Shown here piece after piece: positions 49,916 to 59,664 of a stretch of 64,000 nt of DNA. Source of the DNA: Melanopsichium pennsylvanicum. Lineage: Eukaryota; Basidiomycota; Ustilaginomycetes; Ustilaginales. Position 1 is the stretch's first letter. Every line of letters begins with the position of its first letter. Location of the stretch: the NCBI GenBank assembly GCA_900208305.1, contig OAPG01000010.1, positions 124,001 through 188,000 on the forward strand, given 5' to 3'. A program made the translations under genes and the position numbers. The notes beneath the pieces were generated by a model that searched no databases, was not told the DNA's origin, and saw only the letters and a program-made list of their open reading frames with translations.

Positions 49916-52558
49916 ATGGTTCGGTTTCAGTCTCTCGACCAGCAGGATTCACCTCCTCCGCCTCCAGGTGTGTATTCTGATACTATGGAGAAGCAAGACG
50001 ATTTGGATCTCGCCCATCTCGAATCCCTCAACCATACTGATTACAAGCAACATGGCGCAATCCGAATCAACAGCCATTCCCCGCCCGGAGGCAGAGCCTA
50101 CTCGACTCGAGGCTGGAAGGTATTTTTCTTGATCTGTATCGGCTTTCTCTATGCGTGGGACTGGTTCATTAAACCTGCCTGGTATCTTGCCCTTGCACCC
50201 GCCAAATTTTGCCCTCACGCTTCGAGCTCTCTCCAAGGTTACTCTCAACACTTGAAGAGCTCCGGGTTTTTCTCCACCGCCTTTTCGATTGACACCCAAT
50301 CGAGCGAAGGCCCCGAGGAAAAGTGGCGCAAATGGTTTGGCAAACTCGAATCCGACTTTCTGGCCGTCCCCACTGCTGACGGTGCTCGTGATGCGCTCAA
50401 GCGATACACCAATGTCAGTCACGTAGCCGGCACTGGCGGCGACTACCATGGTGCGCTTCAGATTCTACAAGAGTGGGGCAATCTGATCGGTGCGCCTTTG
50501 ACCAACAATCTCGGCGACCTCGTCTTTGACGCCGGCTCTGCCAAATCTCAGTCGTATCTCAAAGGTACGGATGAGAAACAAGGGGTTCGTGCATGGACAG
50601 ATACCTACGCCGTCTGGTTGAACTACCCAATCAACTCTTCCCTTACCCTCGCCAAATCCGATTCCCTCGACAAGCCTTACTGGACAGCTTCCTTGAAGGA
50701 GGACGTCCTCGAACAAGACCCTACCAGCTCGCGTGGTGTACCCCTCTTCCACGGCTACTCGGCAAGCGGAAGTGTAAGCGGTCAGGTGGTGTTTGCTGGC
50801 ATGGGTCGCAAACAGGATTTCGCCGATCTTGCTGCCAAGGGTATCGACGTCAAGGGTAAGATCGCGCTGGTTGACTATGGCTCCAATTTCCGCGGTCTTA
50901 AAGTGAGAGCAGCTCAAGAGGCTGGTGCGGTCGGCGTCATCATCTACACAGACACCATCGAGGATGGAGAGATCACCGAGGCGAATGGTTACAAGGCATA
51001 TCCTCAAGGTCCTGCGAGAAACCCTTCCGCGGTGCAGAGGGGGAGTGTTCAGGCCTTGAGTTTCTACCCCGGTGACCCGAGTACGCCTGGAAAACCATCG
51101 TACCGCAATGCCACTCGACTTGAACCAGAGGACGCCGACTCTCTTCCCAAGATCCCTTCGCTTCCTCTTTCCTACAACGAGGCAAAGGTATTGCTCGAGT
51201 CAATGAAGGGCAAAGGTCTCAAGGCAGAGGACGTCAATTCTCGTCTTGCTGGTGCTATCGACGGTGTGGAATACTGGACAGGCCCTTCAGACGACATTGT
51301 CCATCTTGAAAACTTTGTCGATCTCAAAGTTCGTGACATTTGGAACACGTATGCCGTACTACCTGGTCACATCAAGGATGAGGTGGTAGTGCTGGGCAAT
51401 CATAGGGATGCCTGGACGTTTGGCGCTGCTGACCCCAACTCTGGTACCGCGGCTTTCCACGAGGCAATCAAAGGGCTTTCCGAACTGTACAAAGGTGGTT
51501 GGAAGCCAATGAGGACTATTGTGTTCGCCTCTTGGGACGCCGAAGAGTACGGATTGGTGGGTAGCACCGAATTCGGCGAGGATTATTCTGATTGGATCAG
51601 GGATCATGTTGTTGCCTACCACAACGTCGATGTCTCTGTGTCTGGATCTATCATTAAAGCATCATCTTCGCCTTCGCTCTCGCGCCTTGTCCAGAATGCG
51701 GCGGCCAAAGTTGACGATCCGAACAAAGATGACGCCAAGATTGAGCTCGACGCCTTCAACCCCTTAGGCTCAGGATCGGATTACACAGTTTTCCTCCAAC
51801 ACCTCGGCATCGCATCCACCGATCTCGGCTATCAACGCACGTCCACCGATCCGGTATACATGTACCATTCCAACTATGATTCGTTCTACTGGATGGACAA
51901 GTTTGGTGATCCCGGCTTCCATCGTCATGAAGCAGCCGCAAAGATGGTTGGACTGATGGCCATCGAGACGTCTACCGCGCTTTTTGCGCCGATTAATGTT
52001 CGAGATTACGCAGCTGAGCTTCACAGGTATCTGTCCAAGATCGAGACTCTGGCAGCCAAAAAGCTTGGAATCCCCAAGAACGGAGGGGCTAGGCATCCAA
52101 AGTGGCTCAAGGAATTACGACACGCTGTGCATAAGCTAGATGTTAGCGCTAGACATTTTGAGCATCAAGAGGCACACCTGAAGAGAAGTTTGGTGCGTCT
52201 TGTCGAGAAGCATGGTCGACACGGTCGACACCGTGACCACCACAATCACAAGGATGCTCAATATCACGGCGACGAGAAGACAGACAAGGAGATCTGGAAG
52301 GTGCTCGGCGAGATCAGAAGGGTGAACAAGAAGTTGCAGACGTTCGAGCAGGGTTTGATTAGCAAGGAAGGCTTGAAGGGACGAGAGTGGTACAAGCACT
52401 TGGGTACTGCGCCCGGAAGATGGTTGGGATACGGTGCGACGACTTTCCCTGGTGTCACTGAGGCAGTCACGCTTGATGATGGTGCTGGACTTGAATACGA
52501 GGCTCGCCGTTTGACTTTGCATATCGAAGGTCTGGCCAGGCATCTTCGCACTCTCTGA
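49916..52558 (+). CDS. M28 metallopeptidase, glutamate carboxypeptidase II/PSMA-like
   Basis: 880 aa, intronless. Type II membrane protein: a cytosolic Pro-rich N-terminus, one membrane anchor at about 67-85 (WKVFFLICIGFLYAWDWF), then a lumenal or extracellular part. It contains a PA domain (about 270-400), an M28 zinc peptidase domain with ligands in VVLGNHRDAWTFGAADPNSG, FASWDAEEYGLVGSTEFG (catalytic Glu pair), NVDVSVSGS and MYHSNYDSFYWMD, and a C-terminal transferrin-receptor-like dimerisation domain. All metal ligands are present, so it should be active, unlike transferrin receptors. A His-rich insert (RHGRHRDHHNHKDAQYHGDE) sits in the C-terminal domain. Fungal relatives include yeast Vps70 and Tre1/Tre2. 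Likely vacuolar or surface peptide processing. Confidence 0.93.
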   Translation: MVRFQSLDQQDSPPPPPGVYSDTMEKQDDLDLAHLESLNHTDYKQHGAIRINSHSPPGGRAYSTRGWKVFFLICIGFLYAWDWFIKPAWYLALAPAKFCPHASSSLQGYSQHLKSSGFFSTAFSIDTQSSEGPEEKWRKWFGKLESDFLAVPTADGARDALKRYTNVSHVAGTGGDYHGALQILQEWGNLIGAPLTNNLGDLVFDAGSAKSQSYLKGTDEKQGVRAWTDTYAVWLNYPINSSLTLAKSDSLDKPYWTASLKEDVLEQDPTSSRGVPLFHGYSASGSVSGQVVFAGMGRKQDFADLAAKGIDVKGKIALVDYGSNFRGLKVRAAQEAGAVGVIIYTDTIEDGEITEANGYKAYPQGPARNPSAVQRGSVQALSFYPGDPSTPGKPSYRNATRLEPEDADSLPKIPSLPLSYNEAKVLLESMKGKGLKAEDVNSRLAGAIDGVEYWTGPSDDIVHLENFVDLKVRDIWNTYAVLPGHIKDEVVVLGNHRDAWTFGAADPNSGTAAFHEAIKGLSELYKGGWKPMRTIVFASWDAEEYGLVGSTEFGEDYSDWIRDHVVAYHNVDVSVSGSIIKASSSPSLSRLVQNAAAKVDDPNKDDAKIELDAFNPLGSGSDYTVFLQHLGIASTDLGYQRTSTDPVYMYHSNYDSFYWMDKFGDPGFHRHEAAAKMVGLMAIETSTALFAPINVRDYAAELHRYLSKIETLAAKKLGIPKNGGARHPKWLKELRHAVHKLDVSARHFEHQEAHLKRSLVRLVEKHGRHGRHRDHHNHKDAQYHGDEKTDKEIWKVLGEIRRVNKKLQTFEQGLISKEGLKGREWYKHLGTAPGRWLGYGATTFPGVTEAVTLDDGAGLEYEARRLTLHIEGLARHLRTL

Positions 52559-52727
52559 TTTGTTCAATATTTTTCTTTCATCTGGTACTGTAATGGCTCC
52601 TCACTCTTCACTGTAACGGCAGAGATTCTTTGTAACCAAGTGTCCATGTTTGCATACTGTACATCATGAGAGTACGGTTATATCTAAGTGCGTATCATTG
52701 ATCCTATTCTTGTTGTGCGAAAGCTTG

Positions 52728-53888
52728 CTAGTAGCCTTTTTTGATCAGGAAATCTTTGGTGATCTCGTAACTAACAAAGAGCACGGCGTTGACAGGCAAA
52801 GCTCTGATCACAGTTGGTCCCATACCGACGAAGAAAGCTCTCCACCCGCCATGTGTGTATGTGGCACGAGCTGTTGACCAGAACAAACTCCTTTTGCCTG
52901 GTTTATCATCCAACCCGCTCGTAGCCTGGATTTTGGTCTTGATCACATCAGCCCAGAATGTGCTGACCCAGGCGACCACACCAGCCACAGCTCCACTGAA
53001 AGCCATGTCGATATTGCTCAGGCCTTGTTTACCAGACCAAGTACGCATCGAGCTATTGAGAAGCTCGTAACTTGCAAAGTAAGGACCATACCCCAGATCT
53101 CTTACTGCAGTGGTACACCACCCGCGATAGATGCCACGAAACAGCCCTTCTTTGCGCAGCACATCTTTGAAAACACTAAACGTGTTCGGTCGTGCTTTGC
53201 CTTGAGCGGTGGTATTCATCTGTTCTCGAATCTTGATGAGATCAATGGGTGATGTGATGAGGGATGATCCGAAACCAGAGACCATTCCAGCGACGAACAC
53301 TTGTGCGATAGGATAAGAGTCGAGGATGCGATGAGAGTTTTGATAGCGTAAAGAGATAGAATAGAGGGTGAAGATGCTGGCGTTCATAAGAGCCACTCCG
53401 AGCATTGGAGATGTGACACCTTTGTAGAGGCCTAAGAAATGTTCTTCGCGGATAATGATTCGAAAGGCGTCTGTAGCGGAGCGATAGATGGGCAAGCTGA
53501 CTTTGATTCCTCCTGCTCCTTGCGATGACGGCAAATAAGAGGTCATGTGAGGCATGTTTAATGCTGCAGACGAAGGAGCGCCGACGTTACTGCGAGATGC
53601 TGCAGAGAGATAGTCTATTCTGGACGTGGAAGTAGATGCAAACAGTGGTGTTGAGCTTGAGCTCGCTGGGGGTATTGTCGAGGGTCTCGTTGACAAGTTT
53701 TTATGAAGCAATGATGAGCTGTCTTGTATCGAAGAGGAAAGCGCTGAAGAGGCCGAGGGTTGCGCTTGTAGCCTCGTCTTTACAGTATCGAAAGGATGTC
53801 CAGCTAGCAATGACACTATGCCACCAACAGTGCCAGCAACGAAATCAACCATCGCCGATGGCCCCGCTTCGTCGGTCATGTTTGTCAT
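52728..53888 (-). CDS. Mitochondrial carrier family (SLC25) protein
   Basis: 386 aa from ATG 53888 (an ATG three codons on, 53879, is also possible). Three tandem repeats, each with the carrier signature: AGHPFDTVKTRLQAQ, TSPIDLIKIREQM and STFWADVIKTKIQAT (the last lacks the usual Pro, with Trp-Ala instead). GFGSSLITSP, FRGIYRGWCTTAVRDLGYGP and FFVGMGPTVIRALPVNAVLF match the carnitine/ornithine/basic-amino-acid type branch. A Ser-rich insertion of about 90 residues separates helices 1 and 2, unusually long. The frame stays open upstream to 54398, but that segment has no carrier features and probably is leader. It transports metabolites across the inner membrane; substrate not assignable. Confidence 0.88.
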   Translation of the reverse strand: MTNMTDEAGPSAMVDFVAGTVGGIVSLLAGHPFDTVKTRLQAQPSASSALSSSIQDSSSLLHKNLSTRPSTIPPASSSSTPLFASTSTSRIDYLSAASRSNVGAPSSAALNMPHMTSYLPSSQGAGGIKVSLPIYRSATDAFRIIIREEHFLGLYKGVTSPMLGVALMNASIFTLYSISLRYQNSHRILDSYPIAQVFVAGMVSGFGSSLITSPIDLIKIREQMNTTAQGKARPNTFSVFKDVLRKEGLFRGIYRGWCTTAVRDLGYGPYFASYELLNSSMRTWSGKQGLSNIDMAFSGAVAGVVAWVSTFWADVIKTKIQATSGLDDKPGKRSLFWSTARATYTHGGWRAFFVGMGPTVIRALPVNAVLFVSYEITKDFLIKKGY

Positions 53889-54746
53889 TTCTGAGGACCC
53901 CCCTTCCGCTCTCGATGAGGAGTTGGAAGCTGCTTCTCGGATACGAATACGATGGAGTGATTGTGGTGGTGTTAATTTATCGAGACGTCCAAACCCGGGA
54001 ATTCGCCATGTGTTGGTCTGACGCCCACGTGAAAGTGAACCCTTCTTCGCCATCGGACATCGGGCTCTATACATCGGGAAGTCTGAATTGAACCTCCATA
54101 TTGAAAGTACAAATCGGGCTGTATTATTCGTGAATATTCTGATTGTGTGCGAGGGCTTTGTGGATGGTGTGCGCCTCAAGTCAAAGCTGTCAGAGATTGC
54201 GCCTGCCGTAGAAAGAGCACGCCATCTCGTAGATTTTAGTGCCATTCGGCTGTGGATCTTTACTCTCCTCTCACTGCCTTTCTTGTCTTCACGGTGGTCG
54301 CAACGCACTAGTGAACAGACAGCACTGCTTGTTTGTTCCGTGCTGAAGCCTGTAAAGGAAATGATGTCGATGCCTGAGATTGGGTCGCATCTCTTCATGC
54401 GATGGCGCCATCGCGATTCCGAGTTGGGTGGACCACTCGACTCGGAAAGAAAAGCAGAGATGATGGGATGGCGTCGGAAGACATTGATTCGGAGGCCATT
54501 CGAGAAGATCGGGTACTTGTCGTAAGAATACCGCTCTCCTCTGAAGCTAAACCGTTCCAGAGCTGTAGGTTACGTTCGAGGAGCTGTTCCAAACGTTTCT
54601 GTGCAACAAAACATCCTTTACCGCATCATTCAACTGCTGAGAGCTTCTGGTATAAGGTTTGATACAGCTCTAGATTAAACTCCTCTCTGCATCCCTTCAA
54701 ATCACTTTCACATCATTTGTCATTAGCCGCAACCATCGCCGACAAG
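53889..54746. other. Divergent promoter region with long non-coding open frames
   Basis: About 860 bp. The minus-strand frame extends the carrier to 54398 without family features, and plus-strand frames of up to 145 aa overlap it. Read as 5' UTR and promoter; an N-terminal extension of the carrier remains possible. Confidence 0.35.
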
Positions 54747-56276
54747 ATGACTCCACCTGCTGCAACCGAACCCATCAATGGCGTCGACAAGCTCTCTCTC
54801 AACGGAGATGGTAACGCTCAAAAGCGCATGATTTTGTACGCCTTCATGATGGGCTGCAGCGGTCATCAGTCTCCAGGCCTCTGGACTCACCCAGCTGACC
54901 GCTCTCGTCATCACAACAAGCTCTCATACTGGATTGACCATGCAAAGCTTCTTGAATCTGGCCACTTTGACGGCTTGTTCCTCGCCGACGTGCTTGGAGG
55001 CTACGATGTGTACGGATCCTCATTGGATGCGGCACTCCGGTCCGGAGCTCAGTTCCCTGTCATTGATCCACTCCTTCTGATCTCGGCCATGGCCGCTGCT
55101 ACCACTAACCTCTCCTTTGGGATCACTGCGACCACCAGCTACGTTCACCCGTACGAGCTCGCCCGCCGCTTCTCGACATTGGATCATCTTACCAACGGTC
55201 GAGTTGGCTGGAACGTCGTCACGGGCTACCTTGACTCTGCTGCACGTCAGTTCGGCAATAAGAACCAAGAGTTGCACTCGAAGCGCTATGAGGTGGCGGA
55301 TGAGTACATGGACGTTGTCTACAAGCTTTGGGAGAGCTCCTGGGCGGATGACTCGATTGTTGTCGATCCAAAGGCTCCGCTTTACACCAATCCCGAAAGG
55401 GTTCGACCCATCAACCACAGGGGCAAATACTTTGAAAGCGTGCCCGGCCCGCACATCTGCGAGCCCTCTCCTCAACGCTCGCCCGTCATTTATCAAGCAG
55501 GCAGTAGTGGACCTGGAATGGCTTTTGCTGCCAAGCACGCAGAGGTGATCTTTATTGCAGCTCACAAGCCCGAAGTGGCCAAGAAACGCGTCGAAGCAGC
55601 ACGCTCGGGTGCCGCCGCTGCCGGTCGTGATCCCGCAAGCCTCAAAGTTCTAGCCCTACTTTGCCCTATCATTGGCAAAACGGATCAAGAAGCGCAAGAA
55701 AAGTACGAACAACATCTCAAGTACGGTAGCGATGAAGGCGCACTGGCTTTGTTCGGTGGTTGGACCGGAATCGACCTAAGCACGTACGGCGAAGATGAGG
55801 AGTTGCGAGCTACGGAAAGCAATGCGATCAAGAGCGCAGTCGAAAATTTCGCCACACAAGATCCCAGTGTTCCCAAATGGAACAAGGCCGCTGTGGCCAA
55901 AAAGATCAAGCTGGGCGGCTTGGGCCCAACTATCGTTGGAAGTCCAGAGAGTATCGCTGATCAGCTGCAGCGCTGGGTGGATGATGCTGGCGTTGATGGA
56001 TTCAATCTCGCATACACCTTGGCTCCGGGGACGTTTCAAGACTTTGTAGAGCTGGTGGTCCCTGTATTAAAGGAGAGGGGTCTCGTTTGGGGTGAATATC
56101 CTACGGTGAATCAGCCAGAGGTCAAGGGGGAGAAGTCCGGCTTTGGGGTCGGAGAGAAGATCGGCATCACGTCACGAGAGAAGCTGTATGGATTGGGACA
56201 GAAGAGATTCAGGAAGGATCATTATGCTTCCAAGTTTGCTTGGCGAGCTGGCGAGGAGCCACCTGCGCTCGATTGA
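54747..56276 (+). CDS. FMN-dependent monooxygenase, NtaA/SnaA/DszA family
   Basis: 509 aa, intronless, ATG 54747. Bacterial-luciferase-like TIM barrel of the nitrilotriacetate monooxygenase component A group. Landmarks are LSYWIDHAKLLESGHFDGLF, FLADVLGGYDVYG, ARRFSTLDHLTNGRVGWNVV, VTGYLDSAARQFG, YEVADEYMDVVYKLWESSW, YQAGSSGPGMAFAAKHAEVI and GFNLAYTLAPGTFQDFVELV. These enzymes use FMNH2 and O2 to oxidise amines or organosulfur compounds; a separate flavin reductase is needed and none is in the window. Fungal members are often thought to derive from bacteria, which I cannot test here. Substrate unknown; possible roles are nitrogen or sulfur scavenging from xenobiotics. Confidence 0.92.
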   Translation: MTPPAATEPINGVDKLSLNGDGNAQKRMILYAFMMGCSGHQSPGLWTHPADRSRHHNKLSYWIDHAKLLESGHFDGLFLADVLGGYDVYGSSLDAALRSGAQFPVIDPLLLISAMAAATTNLSFGITATTSYVHPYELARRFSTLDHLTNGRVGWNVVTGYLDSAARQFGNKNQELHSKRYEVADEYMDVVYKLWESSWADDSIVVDPKAPLYTNPERVRPINHRGKYFESVPGPHICEPSPQRSPVIYQAGSSGPGMAFAAKHAEVIFIAAHKPEVAKKRVEAARSGAAAAGRDPASLKVLALLCPIIGKTDQEAQEKYEQHLKYGSDEGALALFGGWTGIDLSTYGEDEELRATESNAIKSAVENFATQDPSVPKWNKAAVAKKIKLGGLGPTIVGSPESIADQLQRWVDDAGVDGFNLAYTLAPGTFQDFVELVVPVLKERGLVWGEYPTVNQPEVKGEKSGFGVGEKIGITSREKLYGLGQKRFRKDHYASKFAWRAGEEPPALD

Positions 56277-58009
56277 CTTTCTCGTACAGCTGGTGAAATG
56301 TAATTATGTTTGCTGCAATAAATTGCTCTACACCTTTTTGCAATCAAAACCAAGATCGATGTGTTCAAAACTGTCACAAAAACCGCTAGTCCCAACATTA
56401 TCTGACATTGTTAACCGTCACCATTGTGCTTGATTGTTAGAGCTAACTGTCAAGTCTATGTCAAACAAGATCATAGCCTTTGAAAACAATTGACTATATT
56501 TTTCAAGACCATCAGAATATATGTGAAAGACTGTGAACACTTTAGAGAGACTGTTGGAAAGAGGACTCAGCCTCCACATAGCAGAGACACTGTTCTTGTT
56601 GTCATATCTTCTCATCAGATTCCTGTACTGTCACTTGTTCTTCAGTTCAATCTCATCAAAATATCCATCCCTTGTACTGTACAGACCTAGCATGAAACAA
56701 CAATTGCTTTGCAATGCCAGGACATCATCAAACTGTTTCTCTTGACTTCCAGTAGAAAATTATTGATTGTTGCTTGGAAGGAATGTCCATTGCCACCATG
56801 GCAAACAAGTATGACTTCCCCTACTCAACCACTTTTGGCATTTGGAAGCAGTATGAAGAAGCCAGTCTTGTTGAACCGGGCCATTGTGGAGGCCAAATGC
56901 ATCATTCATGTGACAATCAAGCAAAGTATTGCTGATTTACTTTTTTGCATTGAGCTGAATTCAGTTGAAGGGATTGCTGTTATTGACTATTGTATTGCTA
57001 ATGGTGTTCTATGTACATGAGCATTGGCTTCGCTTGATCTAACAACTGAGCTAGCCAGGAGTCCTGAGCTAGCCGGAAGTCTTGGTTCCAAGCTATCAAA
57101 TCTCATTGGTCAGTCTAAGAACTATGTGTCAGTTGTGCCAGTAGCGGTTGGTTCTGTTAGGTCTTTGTCATGTAATGTTGGATTTTCATTGCGTTGCTTC
57201 AACTAATTCTTGATCTACATTTTTGAAATCAATAGGCAATTTTTGGTCTGCCATTGCCCTGGTCATCTTGGGCTTGCTTATTCAGTCATTCAAACGCTGT
57301 GCATATCTCACACATGGTGTGTGTGCCCTAGATCCCCATATGGGTGGTTAGCTCCATACCAAAACCACCTAGTTGGTTTGGCAACAAGTTGTCTTGGTGA
57401 AAGAGTATCAGAAAATTGGTTCCAAGAAATCAAGGATGTTTGTGCTGAGAAATTTGGCTCATGGAAACTGTTTTGTTGCCATCAAGGCTTGATATGAGTA
57501 CCCATGCCATCTCAATCTGCCACATAACAAGCCCATATCAGGTGGAGTGGGTGAATTGTTGCTGTTTTGAGATGTCATAATGCCTGCAGTACAAGGGTTG
57601 ATAGCATACAAAAGCAAAATGTGGGGTATGCACCCCAAGCAAACAATGACCTTATAGCAATAAAGTGTGGTGCCTGATTGTGACAAGTGCACTACCATCA
57701 GCTGAAATCACTCATGTTGGCTGTTCAATGGTCCCAATCCTTTGATCACAACAGTTTTTCTTGCACAAACGCGTCATCTGGAATTTTTTTTGAAATTGTT
57801 CAAATGAGCTTGAAAGTGCGCAACCCAGATGGCACTCCAAACCACCACCATCATCACCTTCATCTGATAGCATTTTCTGCAACCCAGACACCCATACAAT
57901 GGCAGACCAAAGACTGCCTAATTGTGTACCTCGCAGGTTTGAACGGAAAAAAAAGGAAACAAGCAAAAAAAAAAAAAAAAAAAGCCTGGACCATATACTG
58001 GTGGTGAGC
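56277..58009. mobile_element. Degraded repeat region, possible DDE transposon remnants
   Basis: 1.7 kb with lower GC than the genes and only short frames. In one frame at about 57220-57495 the segment NRQFLVCHCPGHLGLAYSVI and the following residues recall the second catalytic region of pogo/DDE_1 transposases, with the key Asp apparently lost. At about 56800-56870 another frame gives NKYDFPYSTTFGIWKQYEEA. The segment 56963-57054 recurs inverted at 46345-46436, which supports a mobile origin. An A20 run lies at 57965-57984. The family call is weak; the repeat status is better supported. Confidence 0.35.
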
Positions 58010-58356
58010 AACTAGCCTCCCTAGCTACCTCATGCCTGTGTACACTGGGTTTGGCCCCCGTGCCTGTCAATGTTGGCTATCAGAGCCAGTAGCTGCTCAT
58101 CACTTGACCCCAAATCCTACCAAGCCTGCTATCTGGACCCTCCATACCTGCTGGAGATCCTTCCAACCCTTGTAGCAGCCCTCTACAGCCTCTGGTCCCT
58201 GTCCACAGCTTCTGGCAAGTGTCCAACCAAAATTGGCTGGAAATCCACCTTTTACCAGGACTCAATACAAAACCCAATAAAATCAAGAGTTTCATCCAGA
58301 CTCATTCTGAGTCCCACCAAGGGTTTCATCCGGACTCATTCTGAGTCCCTGTAACA
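58010..58356 (-). mobile_element. Partial LTR-B-type fragment
   Basis: Direct copy of 46033-46344, about 80-85% identical by eye, ending in the same CTGAGTCCCTGTAACA. A short duplicated block near the end repeats GGGTTTCATCC..GACTCATTCTGAGTCCC. The left end of the LTR is missing. Confidence 0.7.
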
Positions 58357-58401
58357 GGGGGCAGCAGCACTGACTGCGCAGGTCACATGGATGCTGCAGG
58401 G

Positions 58402-59664
58402 TGTCAGCGGTCGCGTGCCAGAGATCCGAATTCCTGTGAGAAAGCGCGACTTGCCGGATTTCAGTGAGTTCCGGCGGTTAAGCTTGGCCTCAACAGATAT
58501 CGAAGAGAATCCCGCAAGTGGCAATCTCTCGACGGATATCGGCTGACCGCTGGTGACACTCCGTACAGAGGTAACGCGGCAAGCTTGGACGGGGTACTCG
58601 GTCGACGCGAGTGTCACGACGTCAACGGGATACTACTGGTGGCTGGGTTAGACCTCAGCTGTTGTTGCCGGTGGAGATATGAGGGACTGGTTGTGGTGCC
58701 AGGCCCGCGGTTGAGGTTCCGCCTGTAGTTGAGGTGCTACAGCGTCGATTGAGGTGTCGACGACGTCTATACGTTGTTCTCCGTTCACCGACGTGGACAC
58801 AGACTATATGGATTGCAATAAATGGTATTGCGATGTGCGACATGTGAAGAGTATGATAAGTACGACGTACTGATAACTATGGGTGACTGAGATATAAGAT
58901 AGAGTGGATGAGCTTCCGCTCATCCGATAGCGGGGAACAGAGTATATATATATATGTATTGTGTGCGAGGTCCATCGGTACTGTACGACCTGCGTGCGTC
59001 GAGCTTGGACCCCCGCACGATAAGACTGCCCCTAGTCCTTCGGCAGGGTGCTTCCGAGCACGCCCGCGTGCTCTCTCTCCGTTGCCCCCTGGGCGTTGGT
59101 CGGCTGTTAAGGCTGTAGGGTCTAGATACCGCGGGCGGCTACAGCCGGGATGGAGTCTACGGGTACGGAGAGGTCGTAGGCGTGGGCGACACAGGCGGTC
59201 GGGGGTCAGAGCACACTACTGCGTTGCTATAGAGCTAACTAAGTAATACATGCGACGAGGTCCGGAGGCAACCTCATGTCAGGCGGGGGGCGGGGTGGTA
59301 AGGTACAGGAGCTATCGGCCACTTCCCACCGCGGCGTTACAATGTTAGGTTGCCGACGGTCGTATTCTACGTACGGAGGGGCCAGCCGCGGTTGGGCGGT
59401 AGGAGGATTGTGTCAGGCCGAACGCTCCGCTGCGAGGGGTCCGGAGAGGGTCGGTCGGGGCCCGATCACGACGATCGCTCAATCGGGAGGGGGGCCGAGC
59501 ACCCCCTCTTTGGACTCCGGTTGGTAGGCACTAACATCGGCCCACGTGTCGTTCCGGCTGGCGTTGGCCGCCGCCGTCGCAGATGCTCCCCTTGCCATCG
59601 ATACCTTCAATATCCGGCGAGTCACTGCCACTTGCTGAATTTCCGTGAGATCCGTCGAGACCTG
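58402..59664 (-). mobile_element. Diverged LTR-B copy interrupted by LTR-A
   Basis: Starts TGTCAGCGGTCGCGTGCCAG, matching the intact LTR left end, and shares CCGCGGTTGAGGTTCCGCCT, TTGAGGTGCTACAGCG, CTGATAACTATGGGTGACTG and AGAGTGGATGAGC with 59665-60767 in the same order. It is broken at 59105-59536 by a solo LTR-A. The right end is unclear and is cut off by the next LTR at 59665. Confidence 0.65.
59105..59536 (+). mobile_element. Solo LTR, family A, copy 3, with 5-bp target-site duplication
   Basis: 432 bp, TGTTAAGGC...GCACTAACA with 5-bp inverted ends (TGTTA/TAACA). It is flanked on both sides by TCGGC (59100-59104 and 59537-59541), a perfect 5-bp target-site duplication. A solo LTR forms by recombination between the two LTRs of a full element. 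It is the youngest of the three family-A copies and lies inside an older LTR-B. Confidence 0.92.
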
